Numbered from the stretch's first letter, positions 48,106 to 61,213 are shown. The stretch is 64,000 nt of DNA from Edaphochlamys debaryana (GCA_016858145.1 JAEHOE010000074.1:186001-250000), one strand, 5' to 3'. Numbers and translations are program-made. The notes: generated by a model not told the origin, from the letters alone.

Positions 48106-48451
48106 CTTGCCGCGTTGTGCAAACAAGATTGCGGGGTCGATCTGTGCTAGCACATATGGCCCTCTCACTCAAGGGGAAGGGTGTAAATCCTATGTGTGTA
48201 GCCCCTCCTAGCGACCGAGTATGGCGGGGTGTTGAGCGGAGCGACCTGGTGTGGGGCCACACCGTCGGGCGCATCGAGGCAACACTGCACTTGAATCCGG
48301 TCCTGCGCTCACAACCCCGCGAACCCCGCGGCGTTTGCCCATCACACCCTCAATTGCATAGCGGCTCGGAGTGGGGTGCATAGGGGGCCCCCGCACACGA
48401 GATGTGTTGACGGTTCGGGGCATGGCCCGCGACTGAACGCCAGGCGGAACC
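48106..48451. promoter_or_regulatory. Compact divergent promoter of TM9SF and TRAPPC8
   Basis: Only 346 bp lie between the two start codons, so the two secretory-pathway genes probably share a nucleosome-free promoter. No TATA box is evident. Shared control is inferred from distance and related function only. Confidence 0.6.
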
Positions 48452-51400
48452 ATGGACATTAGGCCGTTCTTGCAGGACCTGTACGCGCCGGCAGTGCTGG
48501 TCGCTGCGACACCAGCTGCCGAGGCGCTCGTGACAGCCAAGAACGGCATTAGCTTGGTTGACCTGCTCCGCCCCTACAGCAGCATCTACCAGCTCAATGG
48601 TGAGATCAGCGGTGGTGCGCTGGAGTGGCAAGGCCGGAGCCTCCCACGTCGAGGCAAACCCTGGGGCCTAGTGGGGGCCCCCACGGAGCTCTGAGCAGGG
48701 CGAAGGCACAGCCGGGCCGGGGCCCAAGGCGCCTTGCCCAGCGAAGCGCCCTGCCTGCAGCCTGATCACGAGTGTTGCGTGGGCCCCGCAGTGCCGGTAC
48801 GCGTGGGCGAGGCGTCCGTGCGGGTCCAGGACCTGCGCGTGCGCTTCTACGACGTGGGCTCCCTCTACCAGCCGCCCCCGGAGGTGCGCGCCGGGGAAGC
48901 CCAGACTCCTCTTGCTATTGAAGCCTCTGCCTTATCTGGAGGGCTCTTGCAGTGCAACTGTCGCACTCTGAGGAGGGAGTGAGCCCGGTTCTGCGCCGCC
49001 TGCGCAGCCCATCGAGGAGCACCTGCAGGAGGTGCTCAAAGCCAGCGCGCAGCGCCATGCCCGGCTGGACCCCTCGCCGGACCTGCTGCAGCGCTTCATG
49101 TCGGGTGGGTGGGCGGGTGGGTGGCGGTGTGACACGATGCCAGGGCTCACGACCCCTGCTGCGCACGGTGCCACCTCGCGAGGACGGCCGGGACAGCGAC
49201 CGTCGCGGTTGCACGGGGGAGCGGCCAGCGGATGGCAGCCTCCCCACTCGCAGCTGGAGCAGTGGCAGCATGCAATGGCCTGAGACCGCCCCTGGGGTCG
49301 CCCTTGCCCTGCGTACTTATGCTGTCCGTGCCGGGGTGCGCGGCGCGGGGTCCTTGACCACCCCACTGCGGGCCTTCGCGCCGCAGACTCCCCGCCCGAC
49401 ATGCGGGAGCTGACCCCCTGGTACGACGCCTACCGCTCCGAGTTCATGCGCCTGCTACGCTTCGGGGACCACGAGACGCTCGACTACCCGGTCGCATGTG
49501 AGCAGCCGGGGCGGGGGCCCTGGTCGCCGCCTCTGGCCCCGCTACTTAGCCGGACACCCCGCTCGGCATGGGCTGGTCTTCTTGCCTTGCCTTGGGCGTG
49601 CGTTGGCCGTTTCTGTGGGGTTATGCCCGGCATAGCATGGAGGCCGTGGCACGGAGCGCCGGGCCGCCCCCAACCCCTCATGCCGAGCCGCGCTCCCCAC
49701 CTGCCCCGGCTCCTGCCCCTGCCCCTCCCGCCCTTCTCCACCAGGCGTGTTCGCCATCCCCGCGGACGTGGTGAACCCCGCCTCCCACTTCGACACGCTG
49801 GTGGGGCAGCTGGTGCTGCCGCCGCTCATGCAGCAGGACGTCATGTACACGCTGCGCGACCGGGACTTCCCGCGGCACTTCGTGCTGCTGCTGGACGTGG
49901 CGGCGGGCATGAACGAGAAGAAGTGGGGCTGGGGAGAAGGGGGAGGAGGGGGAGCGGGTGGGCGAGGGCTGGAGCAGGGCGGGTGGGAGCGGGCATGGAG
50001 GGGAGGGCGCTGCCCTGCCGAAGGTGTAGTAGAGCGCGGGCCGGGGATGAGCTGCCGGCAGGCGGGTGGGCAAGTGCACAGGGCAGTCTGGGCAGCCCGG
50101 TCGACGACGGAGCGATCATGCGGGCAGGCCGGAGACTCGGAGACGGACGCGCCCCACCCCGTGTGCTGGCGTGCGTCTTCCCTCCAGGGCTGCGGACAAC
50201 CTGGTGGCCATCAAGCGGCTGTACGGGGACGCGCACTGCTCGCTGCTGAGGATCAACTCGGGCAACGGTGGGCGGCGCTGGCGCGATGAGCGGCTTAACG
50301 GTCTGCGTCAGCGGGTGCCATTGTGGTTTCCGGAGGGGCACAACATGATGAGCCAAAGGGCAGGAGGAGGTTTCGCGGGTCGTGGTTGCGTTAGCGGGTG
50401 CTGTGCCCATCCCCGCAGGCGACCGGAGCCACAGCGGCGCGCCCGTGGACTTCTTCGCGCGCTACCAGCACGTGTGCCTGCCCACGGGGGGCAGCGGAGA
50501 GCCGCTGGCACGCCCGCCGCCGCCGCCGGGGGGGGTGGGGGCCTTCCTGACCGCTCAGGCGAGCTGGGACGCAGGCAGGGGCAGTCCGGAGTCCGGAGCA
50601 GCTGCCATACCCAACCGCGCCGGCTCACCCTACCGTTTACCAGCGCACCCCCGCCACAACCCCGCGTCTGCCACAACCCGGCCTCCGCTCACCCGCGAGC
50701 ATGCCATTTCGGGACCGTCGAATGAAGGGCTGCCCCTCTTTCTACATGATACCGTAATCATGACCCTTCCTGTCGCCGCCACCCCCTGCCGCCCGCTGGG
50801 CTGCACCCCGCAGGACCTGGAGGGTGTGGCCGGCTTCGTGCGGGACTTCGCGGGCCGCACGCTGCTGCCCAAGCTGGAGGAGCGCATCTCCCGCCTCAAC
50901 GCCGCCATCACGGCCACGCGGAGGGGCCTGCGCAACCGCCTCAACCGCTTCTGGAAGGGCAGCGCGGAGGACCGCCAGACCGACCGGTGAGGGCGCATCC
51001 TGCTCTGTGGCCTGCTTCCTCCCGCGTCTCGGGCACACCTCCATTCGCGGGCAGTGTGTGCAGTCGTGCAGGGACAGGCCTGCCTTGCCCAACTGGGGCG
51101 CCGTGCGCCAACCGCGCGGCCCGCTCGACCTCGCTCTCCCCGCAGGCCCTACCCGTGGCACAGCGTGGAGGGCATGATGCGGCAGCTGGGGGACCTGGCC
51201 TTCCTGCTGCGGCAGTACGCCTTCGCAGAGTCCACCTACAGACTGGCGGCGCAGGTGGGGCGGGGCGGGGGCAGCTGAGGTCGAGGCTTGATGCGGTACT
51301 GATGGCCTTGGGACGAGGCCGGCCTGGTCGGCCTGGCACGCTGCTGACGCCGTGCCTGGTGACGCTGTGGGCCTGCTTTTACGCCATCCCCCTCGGCCCC

Positions 51401-54400
51401 GCCCCGGCAGGACTACCTGAACGACGGCAACGCCAAGTGGTACGCCGGAGTAGAGGTGAGCGGGCGCCGCCAAGCAGCCGGCACAAGAGCTGTTTGCGCT
51501 GTCGCACTCTGGCCACACACCCCGCCTCTCCCTTCGCACGCCCCTCAACTTCAACGGTCTCCTCCCTGCCTACACGCCACATCACGCCGCCCGCTCCGCA
51601 GGAGATGATCGGGCTGTGCAGCGTGCTGGGCGAGCCGGCCGACCCCATCGCCGCCGTGCTCCTGGCCAGCGACCCCATGAAATACTTCATGCGCGCCTAC
51701 GAAAACTACTCCAAGCCCCCCGCCGCCGCCGTGGCGGCCGCCGCGGCGGCGCAGCAGCAGCCCAACGGCGGCCCGCTGCCGCCCATGTCCGCCGCCACGC
51801 TGGCCGCCAGCCGCGTGGGCCGCATGCTCGCCACGCGCGTCATCATGCTGTGTGCTGCGGTGCAGAGCGCGGCGGGGCGGCACCGCGCGGCCAGTGAGGC
51901 GCTCATGCGGGCGCAGTCGGAGGAGGAGAACGCGCGGGCGGGGCTGCTGCTGGAGCAGGTGTGCGGGGCACAGGAGTGCGCGCGGGCTGGCATGGGCTGT
52001 GTGGGCCGCGCGCAGTTACTCGCCGCACGCTTGCCCTCACCGCCCACTCCACCGCTCCACTGGCCTGGGCATTGCGCTGTCCCACCCCGCCCCCAGTCCG
52101 CCTACGCCATGCTCTACGCGCGGCCGCCCCTGGTCCGCAAGTTCGCCTTCCAGATGGTGCTGGCCGGCATCCGGTACATCTGCTGCGGCCAGAAGCGCAT
52201 CGCCATCCACGCCTACCGCCAGGTGGGGTGAGGCGCCATGCCGCCGCCCCGCTGACGTGGCCGGCCGCGTGTCGCGTGTCGCCTGGGGGCAGGTCCATGC
52301 AGGTTCATGCAGGTCGATCGTGTCACCACGCGGCGTTGCAGCCGTGTGAGACGGCCCTCCCGCGCTTCCGCTGCCCCAGGTCATGAGCCTGTACCTGGGC
52401 CGGCGTTGGAAGCACATCGAGGAGCACCTGCATGCGGTGCTGGGGGCGCAGTGCGTGGAGGTGAGCGGGGCAGACGACCTGTGCCTTGCCCGGCCCCGCC
52501 TTGCCCTCCTCGCATGCCCCTACCTCCTCCCAGTCGCAGCCATGCACGTTGCTCTTTCTCTGCCCCCCACCTCTCCCAACCCTCTCCCAACCCCTCACGC
52601 CCTCTCTCCCCACCGCCCCCGCCCCCACCTCACCACAGTACGGCGACAAGGACCGCGCGCTGTGGCACTTCTGCGCGCTGCTGGACTGCGCGCACCGGCC
52701 CCCGCAGCAGCAGGCGGGCAACGTGGCGCAGTTCCTCAACCTGCTGGCCGGGGTGCGGGACCAGGCAGCAATCACGCACGTGAGGGCCCATGCGTGCGGT
52801 CCTGTGCGATACGGGGCACAGGGCTGCCAAGGGAAGCGGCAGGGCGTGTGTCGTGATGCGGTGCGGGCACGACTGGAGCGAGGTTCAAGTTTACTGTACG
52901 CAGCTGCTGTTTGCGCTGGCCCCACCGCCCCTGTTTCTCCTCGGTTCCTCCCCCATCCCGCAGGAGGGCGTGAGCCTGGTGGACAGCCTGCCCCTGCCGT
53001 TGGTCAACCGCCACGACGTGCGCGTGCTGTGCAGCGACACGGCCTGCTACTCGGGGCCCAGCGCGCGGGCGGTGAGCCGGGCCGGGGGGCCCAGATGGAG
53101 AGAGGCGGGGGCAGCTGGGATCGGGAGAGGGGCTGGCAGGGGCGTACGCCCTGGCAGGATGTTGAGTTGCTGCAGCCCGCCTGCCTAGGCCGGATGCGTC
53201 CATGTGCGGGGCTCACGTGTGTCCCGGCACTGTCACGTGCGTGCCCCCAGGTGCCCGACGCCACGTGGCAGCGCATGGAGGCGTGCTGCACCAGCGGCTC
53301 CAACAACTGGCTCACGCCCGAGGGCGGAAGCGTCAAGCAGGAGCGGGACGTGAGGAGGGGGCGAGCGGGGGCGAGCGGCGAGGGCAGGTTAAAGGCGAGG
53401 GGCTTGGACGTGGGGCACCGCACGCTCCCTGGATGCGGGACGTCCGCCCTTGCGCTCGCGCTGGCGGACTCGTTCGTCACCCCGCCTGCCTCACTGCTGG
53501 ACTTGCTGCTCTTGTCCCGACCGTCACCAACCCCCACCCGCAGCACGAGGAGTACACCATGTGTGTGTGCGGGGAGGAGGTGGGCGTGCAGGTGGAGTTC
53601 CGCAACCCGCTGGCGGTCAAGCTCAAGGTGCGGAGAGGGGGTCCACGGGCGGGGTTGCGGCTCTGCTACGGTCCCTGCAGCCTTTGCCTGCAACGGCCAC
53701 ACCCGTAGCAATGTTTGGTACACCTGACGTCGCCACCCACCGCATCCGCGCCTCAACCCAGCCCCATGCCCGCGCCCCTCCCACCGCCCAGGTGGCCAAC
53801 GTGCAGCTCATATGCACCTTCACGCCCGAGGCGGAGGCCGTCAAGGGCCAGCCCGTGGCGCTCCCCACCACCGCCTCCGCCCCCGCCCCCTCGCCCGCTC
53901 TCGCGGATGGCGAGCACCCGCTGCTGCCCGGCAGCGCCTCCTCGCCCGTCGCACCGCAGCCCTCGAGCGAATACGTAGGTGCCGCACGCGCAACGACACG
54001 GCTCGGACTCCTGTCCACATGCTGCTGCCAGTTACCAATCTCTGCCACCCCACTCCTCACCACCCCACATCGCTAGACCCAACCTCCACCACCCCTCCCT
54101 CCCCCCGCCGCAGGTCCACGTGCACGAGGCCCAGCTGACGCTGCACCCGGGCGAGGCGCTGGTGGAGGTGCTGCGCGTCATGCCACGGCAGCCCGGCTGG
54201 CTGCGCATCACGGGCGTCACGTGGACGCTCAACGGAGTGGCGCACGGCCGCATCGCCTTCGACGTCAAGGGCCGCAGGCGGAAACGGCCCAAGGGCGACA
54301 GGTGGGGGGCGCTCGCGCCCCTGCTGGGCTGCAGTGCTTCAAGCCTGTAACATTGTGCCCTCCTTGCCCCTGTTTGGGCGTGAGCTTCATGCTTTGCGCA

Positions 54401-57400
54401 GCACCTCCACTGCGCGCTGGGGCAAGCTACCCGCAGCCTGCTTCGTGACCTCCGCTTGGCATGGGCCATACCGTTGCCCACCGGTGCTGGCATGTCGTGA
54501 CCGCGCGCCCCTCCCCGCAGGCCCGGGCAGCTCAAGCACTACCCGCCCCACCGGCGGCTGCTGTTCCAGGTGGTGCCCACCATGCCCCGCCTGGAGCTGC
54601 TGGCCGACCCCCTGCCGCCAGCACTCTACTCGGGGGAGCTGTGCAGGTGAGCCCCGGCTATGAAGCGACGCTCGCTCGCACACCCCTCAGCTGGCGTCCC
54701 CTGTCAGCCCCTTGCCGCCCGGATGGTCCCCCGACGCAACCAGCAGCTCGGCGACGCCCCACCACATACGTGGCGCAAGCCCCCCACCCCGCCCCCGTCC
54801 GACCCACATCGCTTCCTCCCCGTCCAGGGTGCTCATGCGCATCCGCAACTGCGGCGGCCAGCCCCTGCGCTCCCTGGCCCTGGTGGTGGGCCACCCCGAG
54901 GCCGTGTGCCCCGCCACGGACGCAAACAAGGACCGCCCTCTGCTGGACAGCCTCACGGGTGAGCCCCATGCCGGGTCCCACCCGCATTAGAGCCTGCACT
55001 CCCACTGCCGCAGTGTGACGTTGCTGCCCGTCTGATTGGTGTCCGTAACTGGTGCGAGCACGGCAGCCCCTTGCTGTAACCTGTGCATCAACCCAAGGCG
55101 GCTTGCCGACCCCCTTCCTCTGCGTGAAGCCCCACCCTCGCGACCCCCTGCCCTCCCTCGCCAGACCCTCGCGAGGTGGTGAGCATGGTCAAGGCACCTG
55201 CGCTGCAGCGGCAGAGCCTGCAGCTGTACAAGCTGTGGGGCGGCCGCGAGCTGGCGCCGGGGGAGGTGCTGGAGTGGCCGCTGTGGCTGCACCCGCGCGG
55301 CCTGGGCACGCTCAAGCTGCCCATGGTGTGGTACGGAGAGCCGTCGGTGAGTGCCCCCCCGCTGCAGGCCGCCGCGAGTTAGGGGCCGGTGGTCGCTTCT
55401 CACCATGGCGCCAGTAGCATGCTGGTTGGGTTCAGGTTGGGGTGCTCCAGGGAGTTGCCAGGGAAGAAAGCGCGGTGGACACTCCCCCCAAAGCAGGGGG
55501 CTTTCCGCCAGACAGGTGAGGGCACGCCCTTCCCCGCTCCCCTGCCCCGCCCCCACGCGCCCCCAGGCCCCCCGCTCCGGCATGCGGCACCGCACGCTGC
55601 GCATGTGCGGCTCTGTGGCCGTGCAGCCGCTGCTGGCGGCCCGCCCCACCGTCTGGCCCTCGCCCACCCACCTCTCCCACCACCTGCTGCGCCTGGGCGT
55701 GGACGACAGCAAGGTGGGCCGGGCCCTGCGTCAAGCACGAAAGCGCAGCGTCCTCTGGTCCGTGCCTTGTGGTATTCCGTGTCCTGACCCTTGCACGCCA
55801 TGGTCAGCTCGCACCCCTCCGCCGTGCGCCCCTCGCAGGAGGGCGAGCGGGTGCTGTTGCAGCAGGTGGCGGCGGTGACGGCCCCGCCGCCGCCCCAGCC
55901 CGCTGTGGGCCAGGGCCAGGGGGCACAGGCTGGCGGGCAGGGCGGCGGCGTGCCGTTCTCCGCCCCCGTCTCGGGCGCCGTGACGCCCGTGCCCTCCACC
56001 CCCACGGGGCCACGGCCGCCGCCCAGTGGCTGGCGCATCGCCCTGATCGGTGGACCGGGCGGCTCCGCGCCCGGCGCCTCGCCCTCCCCCGCCGCCATCG
56101 CCGCCCAGGCCGAGGCGGCCGACTCGCTCACACGCAACCTGCCCCTGGCGGTCCCGCTGCAGCCCGGCGAGTCCGCCGCCCTCTTCCTGCAGCTCATCGC
56201 ACCGCCGCCGCGCGTCGCGGCGGCCGCAGCCGCAGCCGGTGGCCCCGGCTCCGCCTCGGCCTCCGCCCCTACTTCCGTCCCCAGCCACACGCCCGCCTCG
56301 CAGCCTCTCCACGCCGCGATTGGCTCCGCAGCCACGGCAACTGCCGGGCCGGGGCACGGCCTAGTCGGTGTGCTCAGCCCTCCGGCCAGTGGCGCCGCCA
56401 CCCCTGGGCGGCTCCACGACCCGGCCATGGCCGCGATGGCCGTGGTCCAGGCGGCCGAGGCCGTCCGCTCCCTGGCCCTGGGCGGGGGCGGCGCGGGCCC
56501 CGGCCCCCCGACCAGCACCAGCGGCCGCCTGCCCACCGTGGACGGATCCGACTCGAGCCTGCAGCGGCTCAACCTGTACGGCCCGGGCGTGGTGGCGCAC
56601 TTCTACCGCCGTACAAAGCGTGGCATGGTGGCGACCACCTCTGCCGCCGCGGCGGGGGCCGTGACGACGCCGCTGGGGCAGCGCGGGCCGCTGTTGGCCG
56701 GCCCGGGGCTGCAGCCGCAGCTGGGGTACGCTGGCGCAGGGCCAGGCCTCATGCCCTCGCCGTCCTTTGGCTCCACGTCTAGTTACGGAACCAGCGCCAG
56801 CTCCGGCCTGCCGTCCGGCCCAGGCATGCCGCCGCCGCTGGGGCATTCCGCCAGCCTCGCGCGGGGGCAGTCCTTCAGCCCCGCCACGGCCGCCGCCGCC
56901 GCCGCCGCGGCTGCAGGCGGTCCCATGCAAGGCATGCCCGGGGCGCCCCTGCCCCTTGGGCCTGGCGGCATGCAGGGCCCGCCCCTGGCGCGTCCGTCCA
57001 CAGCGCCCGGGCCGCTGGCCCCGCCCGCGCCGGGGGCTTCGGGCCCGGGGCGGCCTGCCACCCCGCTGCCCCTGGCCGACCCGCCCCTGGACCTGCTGCT
57101 GCTGTGGAACATCCCCGCCAGCAGCCGCACGGGGCCGCTGCAGGGGCAGCAGCGCCTGGGGCTGTGCCGGCCCTACGACCCACAGGCCGCGCGCGACCTG
57201 TCCGGCTGCCTGCAGGTGCGCGCGCTGGTGGGATGCACAGGGTGCGCTCAACACGGGCCATAAGCCACACGCGTCAGACGCGGCCTTCCCTACCTTCTCT
57301 CGACACTGCCCCGCCCTCCCCCCTCCCTCCCTGGCCGCAGGCGCACACGGCGCCCATCCGCATGCTGCTGACCGGCCCCAACGGCGCATCCAGCGCCGCC

Positions 57401-58397
57401 TCCAGCGCCGGCTCCGCGGGCCCCACCATCCGCCACGACTTCCGCCGCTCCTCGCTGGCCGTCGTCCCGCTGCGCCTCATGGTGCGGAACAACACGGCCC
57501 TGGAGGCCCGGCTGCAGGTCGAGGTGGGTGGCGGCTGTGTTGAGGAGGGAGGGTGTGTGTGGGCGGTTGAGGCAGCGCTGGGGCTCCGGGCTGGCTGGCT
57601 CTGCGTGTCCATTTTGACCGCTGGTTCCAAGGGACGGATCTGGGGAAGTGATAAAATGGCGCCATGCATTCCAATCCAGCGATGCCTCTGGGGGACCCTT
57701 GTTGTGACGCCATTGCCGACCCACCTCCCGCGGCTGCGCTCGGCCCGCAGGTGGGCGACGGCTGGCAGGCCCTGGACGCTCCGCACAGCTGGCAGGCGTC
57801 CACGGGGGGCCTGGGCGCCAGCACGGGGCCCGGCCTGGGCCCGGGCCCGCCCTCCAACCCCGGCAGCCTGCACGGCTCCATGGCCTCGCTGGGGGGCACC
57901 CCCAACGCCAGCGCGCTCAACATGGCTGGGGGGATGGCCAACCCGGTCAGCGCGGGCCCCACGGGCGGCGGCGGCGGCGGGGCGGGGGCCGGCGGGGGCA
58001 TGGGCGCCAGCGGGGGCCTGGCCATCACCTACCAGGCGGGCCTGCCGCCCTGCCCCGAGTACGCCTGGGTGGGAGCCACCTCGGTGGCGGTGCCCAAGCT
58101 GGAGGCGGGCTGCGAGGCGGAGGTGGCGCTGGCGGTGCGTGGGGCCGGGGGACGGGGGGCTGAGTCTACGATGGTTTGCCTGGGTTTCTGGGTTGCGTCC
58201 TGGTGAAGGACGTGTCCCTCATGCAGCCTGATCCCCGCCCTTTCGCCTTCCCTTGCCTCTGCCCGCAGGTGTCGGTGTTTCGGCCGGGCGCCTACATCAT
58301 CACGGGCCACCGCTGCACCGCCCACTTCGACGCAGTGGGGGCGATGGAGCTGCAGCGGGGCGAGCCGCTGTGCTTCAGAGTGGAGGCAGCCAGCTGA
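48452..58397 (+). CDS. TRAPPC8: TRAPPC8/Trs85 homologue, TRAPPIII tethering-complex subunit
   Basis: 27 exons, 1,731 residues: 48452-48599, 48792-48883, 49008-49104, 49387-49497, 49745-49922, 50188-50267, 50419-50555, 50814-50986, 51146-51254, 51411-51455, 51602-51958, 52097-52222, 52380-52460, 52639-52779, 52964-53071, 53251-53349, 53544-53627, 53792-53974, 54114-54301, 54521-54646, 54828-54958, 55165-55346, 55567-55713, 55839-57215, 57341-57523, 57751-58134, 58269-58397. Family signatures: TPWYDAYRSEF, ALxxLYGDAHCSLLRINS-like segment, FVRDFAGRTLLPKLE, LGDLAFLLRQYAFAESTY and VRKFAFQMVLAGIRY. The C-terminal half is beta-sandwich-like. TRAPPIII activates Ypt1/Rab1 in early secretion and autophagy. 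Intron 7 is GC-AG (CAG|GCGAGC). Exon 24 encodes 459 mostly low-complexity residues, which explains much of the extra length over human TRAPPC8 (about 1,435). Confidence 0.94.
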
Positions 58398-58667
58398 GCC
58401 CCGCGGACCGCGCGTCAGCGGGCCTTCCGGCAAAGAAAGTGAAAAAGTGCAGCTAGCTGGCTGAGGGGTCCCTTGTGGCGTGTCTGGGCCCGGGCCGTCA
58501 GCATGTAGACACTAGACGGGACTGCGGGAGGTGGAGAGGGGTGGACAGCGAGAATCATAGATAGGCGGGGCTTGAAGCCGCAGGTGGAGAGAGCGACGAG
58601 GCTGGCGGTGTGTGTGTGCTCTGTCCACGGAGGGCAGGCTGAGGGAGAGACACACTCGGGTGCAAAC

Positions 58668-58672
58668 TGTAA
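58668..58672 (+). terminator. TGTAA polyadenylation signal of TRAPPC8
   Basis: TGTAA lies 271 bp after the TRAPPC8 stop, a usual 3' UTR length for such genes. Confidence 0.5.
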
Positions 58673-59831
58673 CACAGAGTGCACGGTGCTGTAGCGACTC
58701 TCTTACCCCTGCCTGAGCCCCAACCTTCTCAGCTCCTGTTGCCCTCTGTTGCGGCCTCGCGAGCGTGCTTGCGCTCCTCCGCTCCCAAAACCCTCGCCCA
58801 CCCGATGGGGGCCGGGGGGGGCTCGCTGGAGCAGTCCTGGTACCGGTATCTTCCGTCAGGACCTGCCGGCTGAGAGCCAGAAACCCGCCCTGCGAGGCCC
58901 AAAACCTTCTGGCCATGGGAGCCAGAAACCTCTTTGCTACGCAACTGCACGGCTTGCCCCAGGGGAAGGCTAGCTCGCGAGGATGCAAAGGGGAAGGGGA
59001 ACGGGAAAGGGGGACGGCGGGAGCGAGGCGGGAGGGGGTGCGGTACCGGGTACGTGCAGCTGTGTGTACCGCTGTGTGTACCGATAGAGTCTCGCCAGGC
59101 AGGTCTACACGCCGGGCGACCTGAGACGGTGCCGGTGCGGATGTGGAGCGAATGGAGAGCTGTAAGTTCTACATGCCGGGAGCATGCCGGGTGCGTTCGA
59201 CGAGTCGGGACTTGTTCCTTCTCTCGCTGTGATGATGTTGTCGTGCTATCAGGCTTTTCTGGACACCTGTGACGCATGCGTTGCTGTGTGGCGTGTCGTC
59301 AATTTGGGATGTCAGCGTGCATTGCCCGGCCCCAGCGTTAGCACCTTGCCTCTCGCGATGGTCTGTTCGCTGGCAGCAGAAACACTCAGCCGCTTCAGTC
59401 ACACTATGTTTAGTTTCCGTCCGTTTTGTCCGACTTGTTCTCGTTTTGGCCAGTTTCGCCGGTTACGACGACGTTCGCGCGCGCACCCCTCTCCCGCCTC
59501 CTGCCTCGCTCAGCCCCTCCCCCCCTCCCCCAAAGCGACCCAAATGCTAAGGCTAAGGCTATAAAGGGGCAAGCCACCCCCCCCGCCGAAGCCCGAATCT
59601 TCCTAGGACAACCTTGCGCAGCGGAGACAGCCGGGTACCACTTCGGTCTGGACTTTGAGCCTCTGGCACGGCCAAAGGGCAAATCGGACTAGATTGCCGC
59701 TTTGCACAAGGCTTCCTAAGCAGGGTTAGAAGGGTTCCCGCATAGTGGCATTCCAGTCCGAGCTGCCCTTTTTGCCCGGAAGGCACATGCCGTCCGAGGG
59801 GTTAACCCGCCCAACCCAGGAAAGTCAACGT

Positions 59832-59954
59832 GCTCAGAATCGCCTCGCGCGCGGATATCTGGTCGGCACGCGAAACCGACAACGTTTGCCCGCGCAGCTC
59901 GCGGACATGTCCGAGCACGCCCCACACCCGCTCCACACATCCCCCACCGGCACC
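59832..59954. repeat. Direct repeat copy A (123 bp)
   Basis: It runs from gctcagaatcgcctcgcgcg through the ggtcggcacgcgaaaccgac core to ccccaccggcacc. It is near-identical to copy B at 59965-60120 except for point differences and about 33 bp absent here. The copies are only 10 bp apart, so this is a local tandem duplication. Confidence 0.85.
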
Positions 59955-59964
59955 ACCCAAAACA

Positions 59965-60120
59965 GCTCGGAATCGCCTCGCGCGCGGCGCGCTGGGCAGC
60001 TAATGCATAGGAGAGCCAGGGTATCTGGTCGGCACGCGAAACTGACAACGTTTGCCGGTGCAGCTCGCGGACATGTCCGATCATGCCCCACACCCGCTCC
60101 ACACATCCCCCACCGGCACC
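59965..60120. repeat. Direct repeat copy B (156 bp)
   Basis: The second copy of the block at 59832-59954. It carries about 33 extra bases after gcctcgcgcgcgg (starting near 59985) that copy A lacks. Substitutions elsewhere are few, which suggests a fairly young duplication followed by an indel. Confidence 0.85.
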
Positions 60121-61213
60121 GGCACCGGCCTACGACTGGGCCGTCGCCAGGTGCTTGGCGTTGGACAGCGGAGGCCGCTCCACTTGCCCCGTGCACACGC
60201 AGCGGCCCGCTTGCTAATCCCTGCCCGGGTCCGCAGGGTGGGGGTGGGGGGGTTTGCAAAGGCCTTGCTGGCCTTCGCCCACCTGCCCGTGCCTTCCCCA
60301 CGTATACAAGTCCCCCACTCAAGCCCCACAGTGACCTGAACCCAAGCTCTCCTGTCTCCCGGCACGCTGCCGCGCCCACTCCCTGTGCACTTCCGCTTCC
60401 CGCTCATACCTTCATACCATCACGCTGCTGCACCCGCTGCAACCCCCGCTGTAGTCGTCCCCCCGCCGCGCCCAATTCGGTGGCTCGCGAGTGCGCCGTG
60501 TGGGGGCGCGCGTGGTTGCTGACTTTGTGTCACGGCTGTGGTCTTTTGCGGCACTGGGTTCGCGGCCACGTGGTTGGGATGTGGTTACGGGGAGCCACGT
60601 GTTCCTGGGCTCTTCCGCTAGTGGGCACTGCACTGTGCCCCTTGATGATGATGACTCGTCGTCTGCCTCGGACGGGTGATAGTTGCGGCCCTGTGGCTGA
60701 CTGAGTGGTGGTACCGCTTTGCTCTTGGCCTGCGCATGTGACGTTCTGGCTGACATTCTGGCTCGGTGGAGGCGCTGACGTGCGGTGATCGGGGAGCTTC
60801 CGGCCTCACGGCCGGGGGGCATCGGGTTCTGAGGGCTGTTGCTCCGTTAAGTCCGCCCTCACACTGCGTCGTACGCACTGGGGGCGGCACCCGCTGTAAC
60901 ACTCTGCTTCCTAACAGGGCACGCCGCCACAGCCCTAGGGCGCAGCCCAGCGGTCAGCCACGGCCACGACCAGGACCTGCATAAATCACATGAAACAGGA
61001 CGGCTGAGGCGTCAGCAGCAGCAGCACCACCCTGGACTCCACCGCACTTTCCCCAAAGGCTTTCCTCGCAACTCCAGCTTCTGCGCATCCCAGCTAGCGG
61101 CACCAACACCGCACAGAACCCCACCAGAACGCATGACCCCACCCACCAGCCCCCATCCAGACCCAGCTGCGCAGTTACCCGTTCCCACCCAACAATCCAC
61201 ACATCGCCTCACC

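Larger units (their letters stand above)
58398..61213. other. Intergenic region after TRAPPC8
   Basis: The first 290 bp or so are the TRAPPC8 3' UTR. The rest has only short frames with no domain or splice support. It holds the duplicated block at 59832-60120, listed separately. A gene encoded in small exons cannot be ruled out, but none was assembled. Confidence 0.5.

Noticed and set aside
58512..59277. Minus-strand ORFs after TRAPPC8
   Set aside because: They overlap the TRAPPC8 3' UTR and show no domain, splice or composition support.
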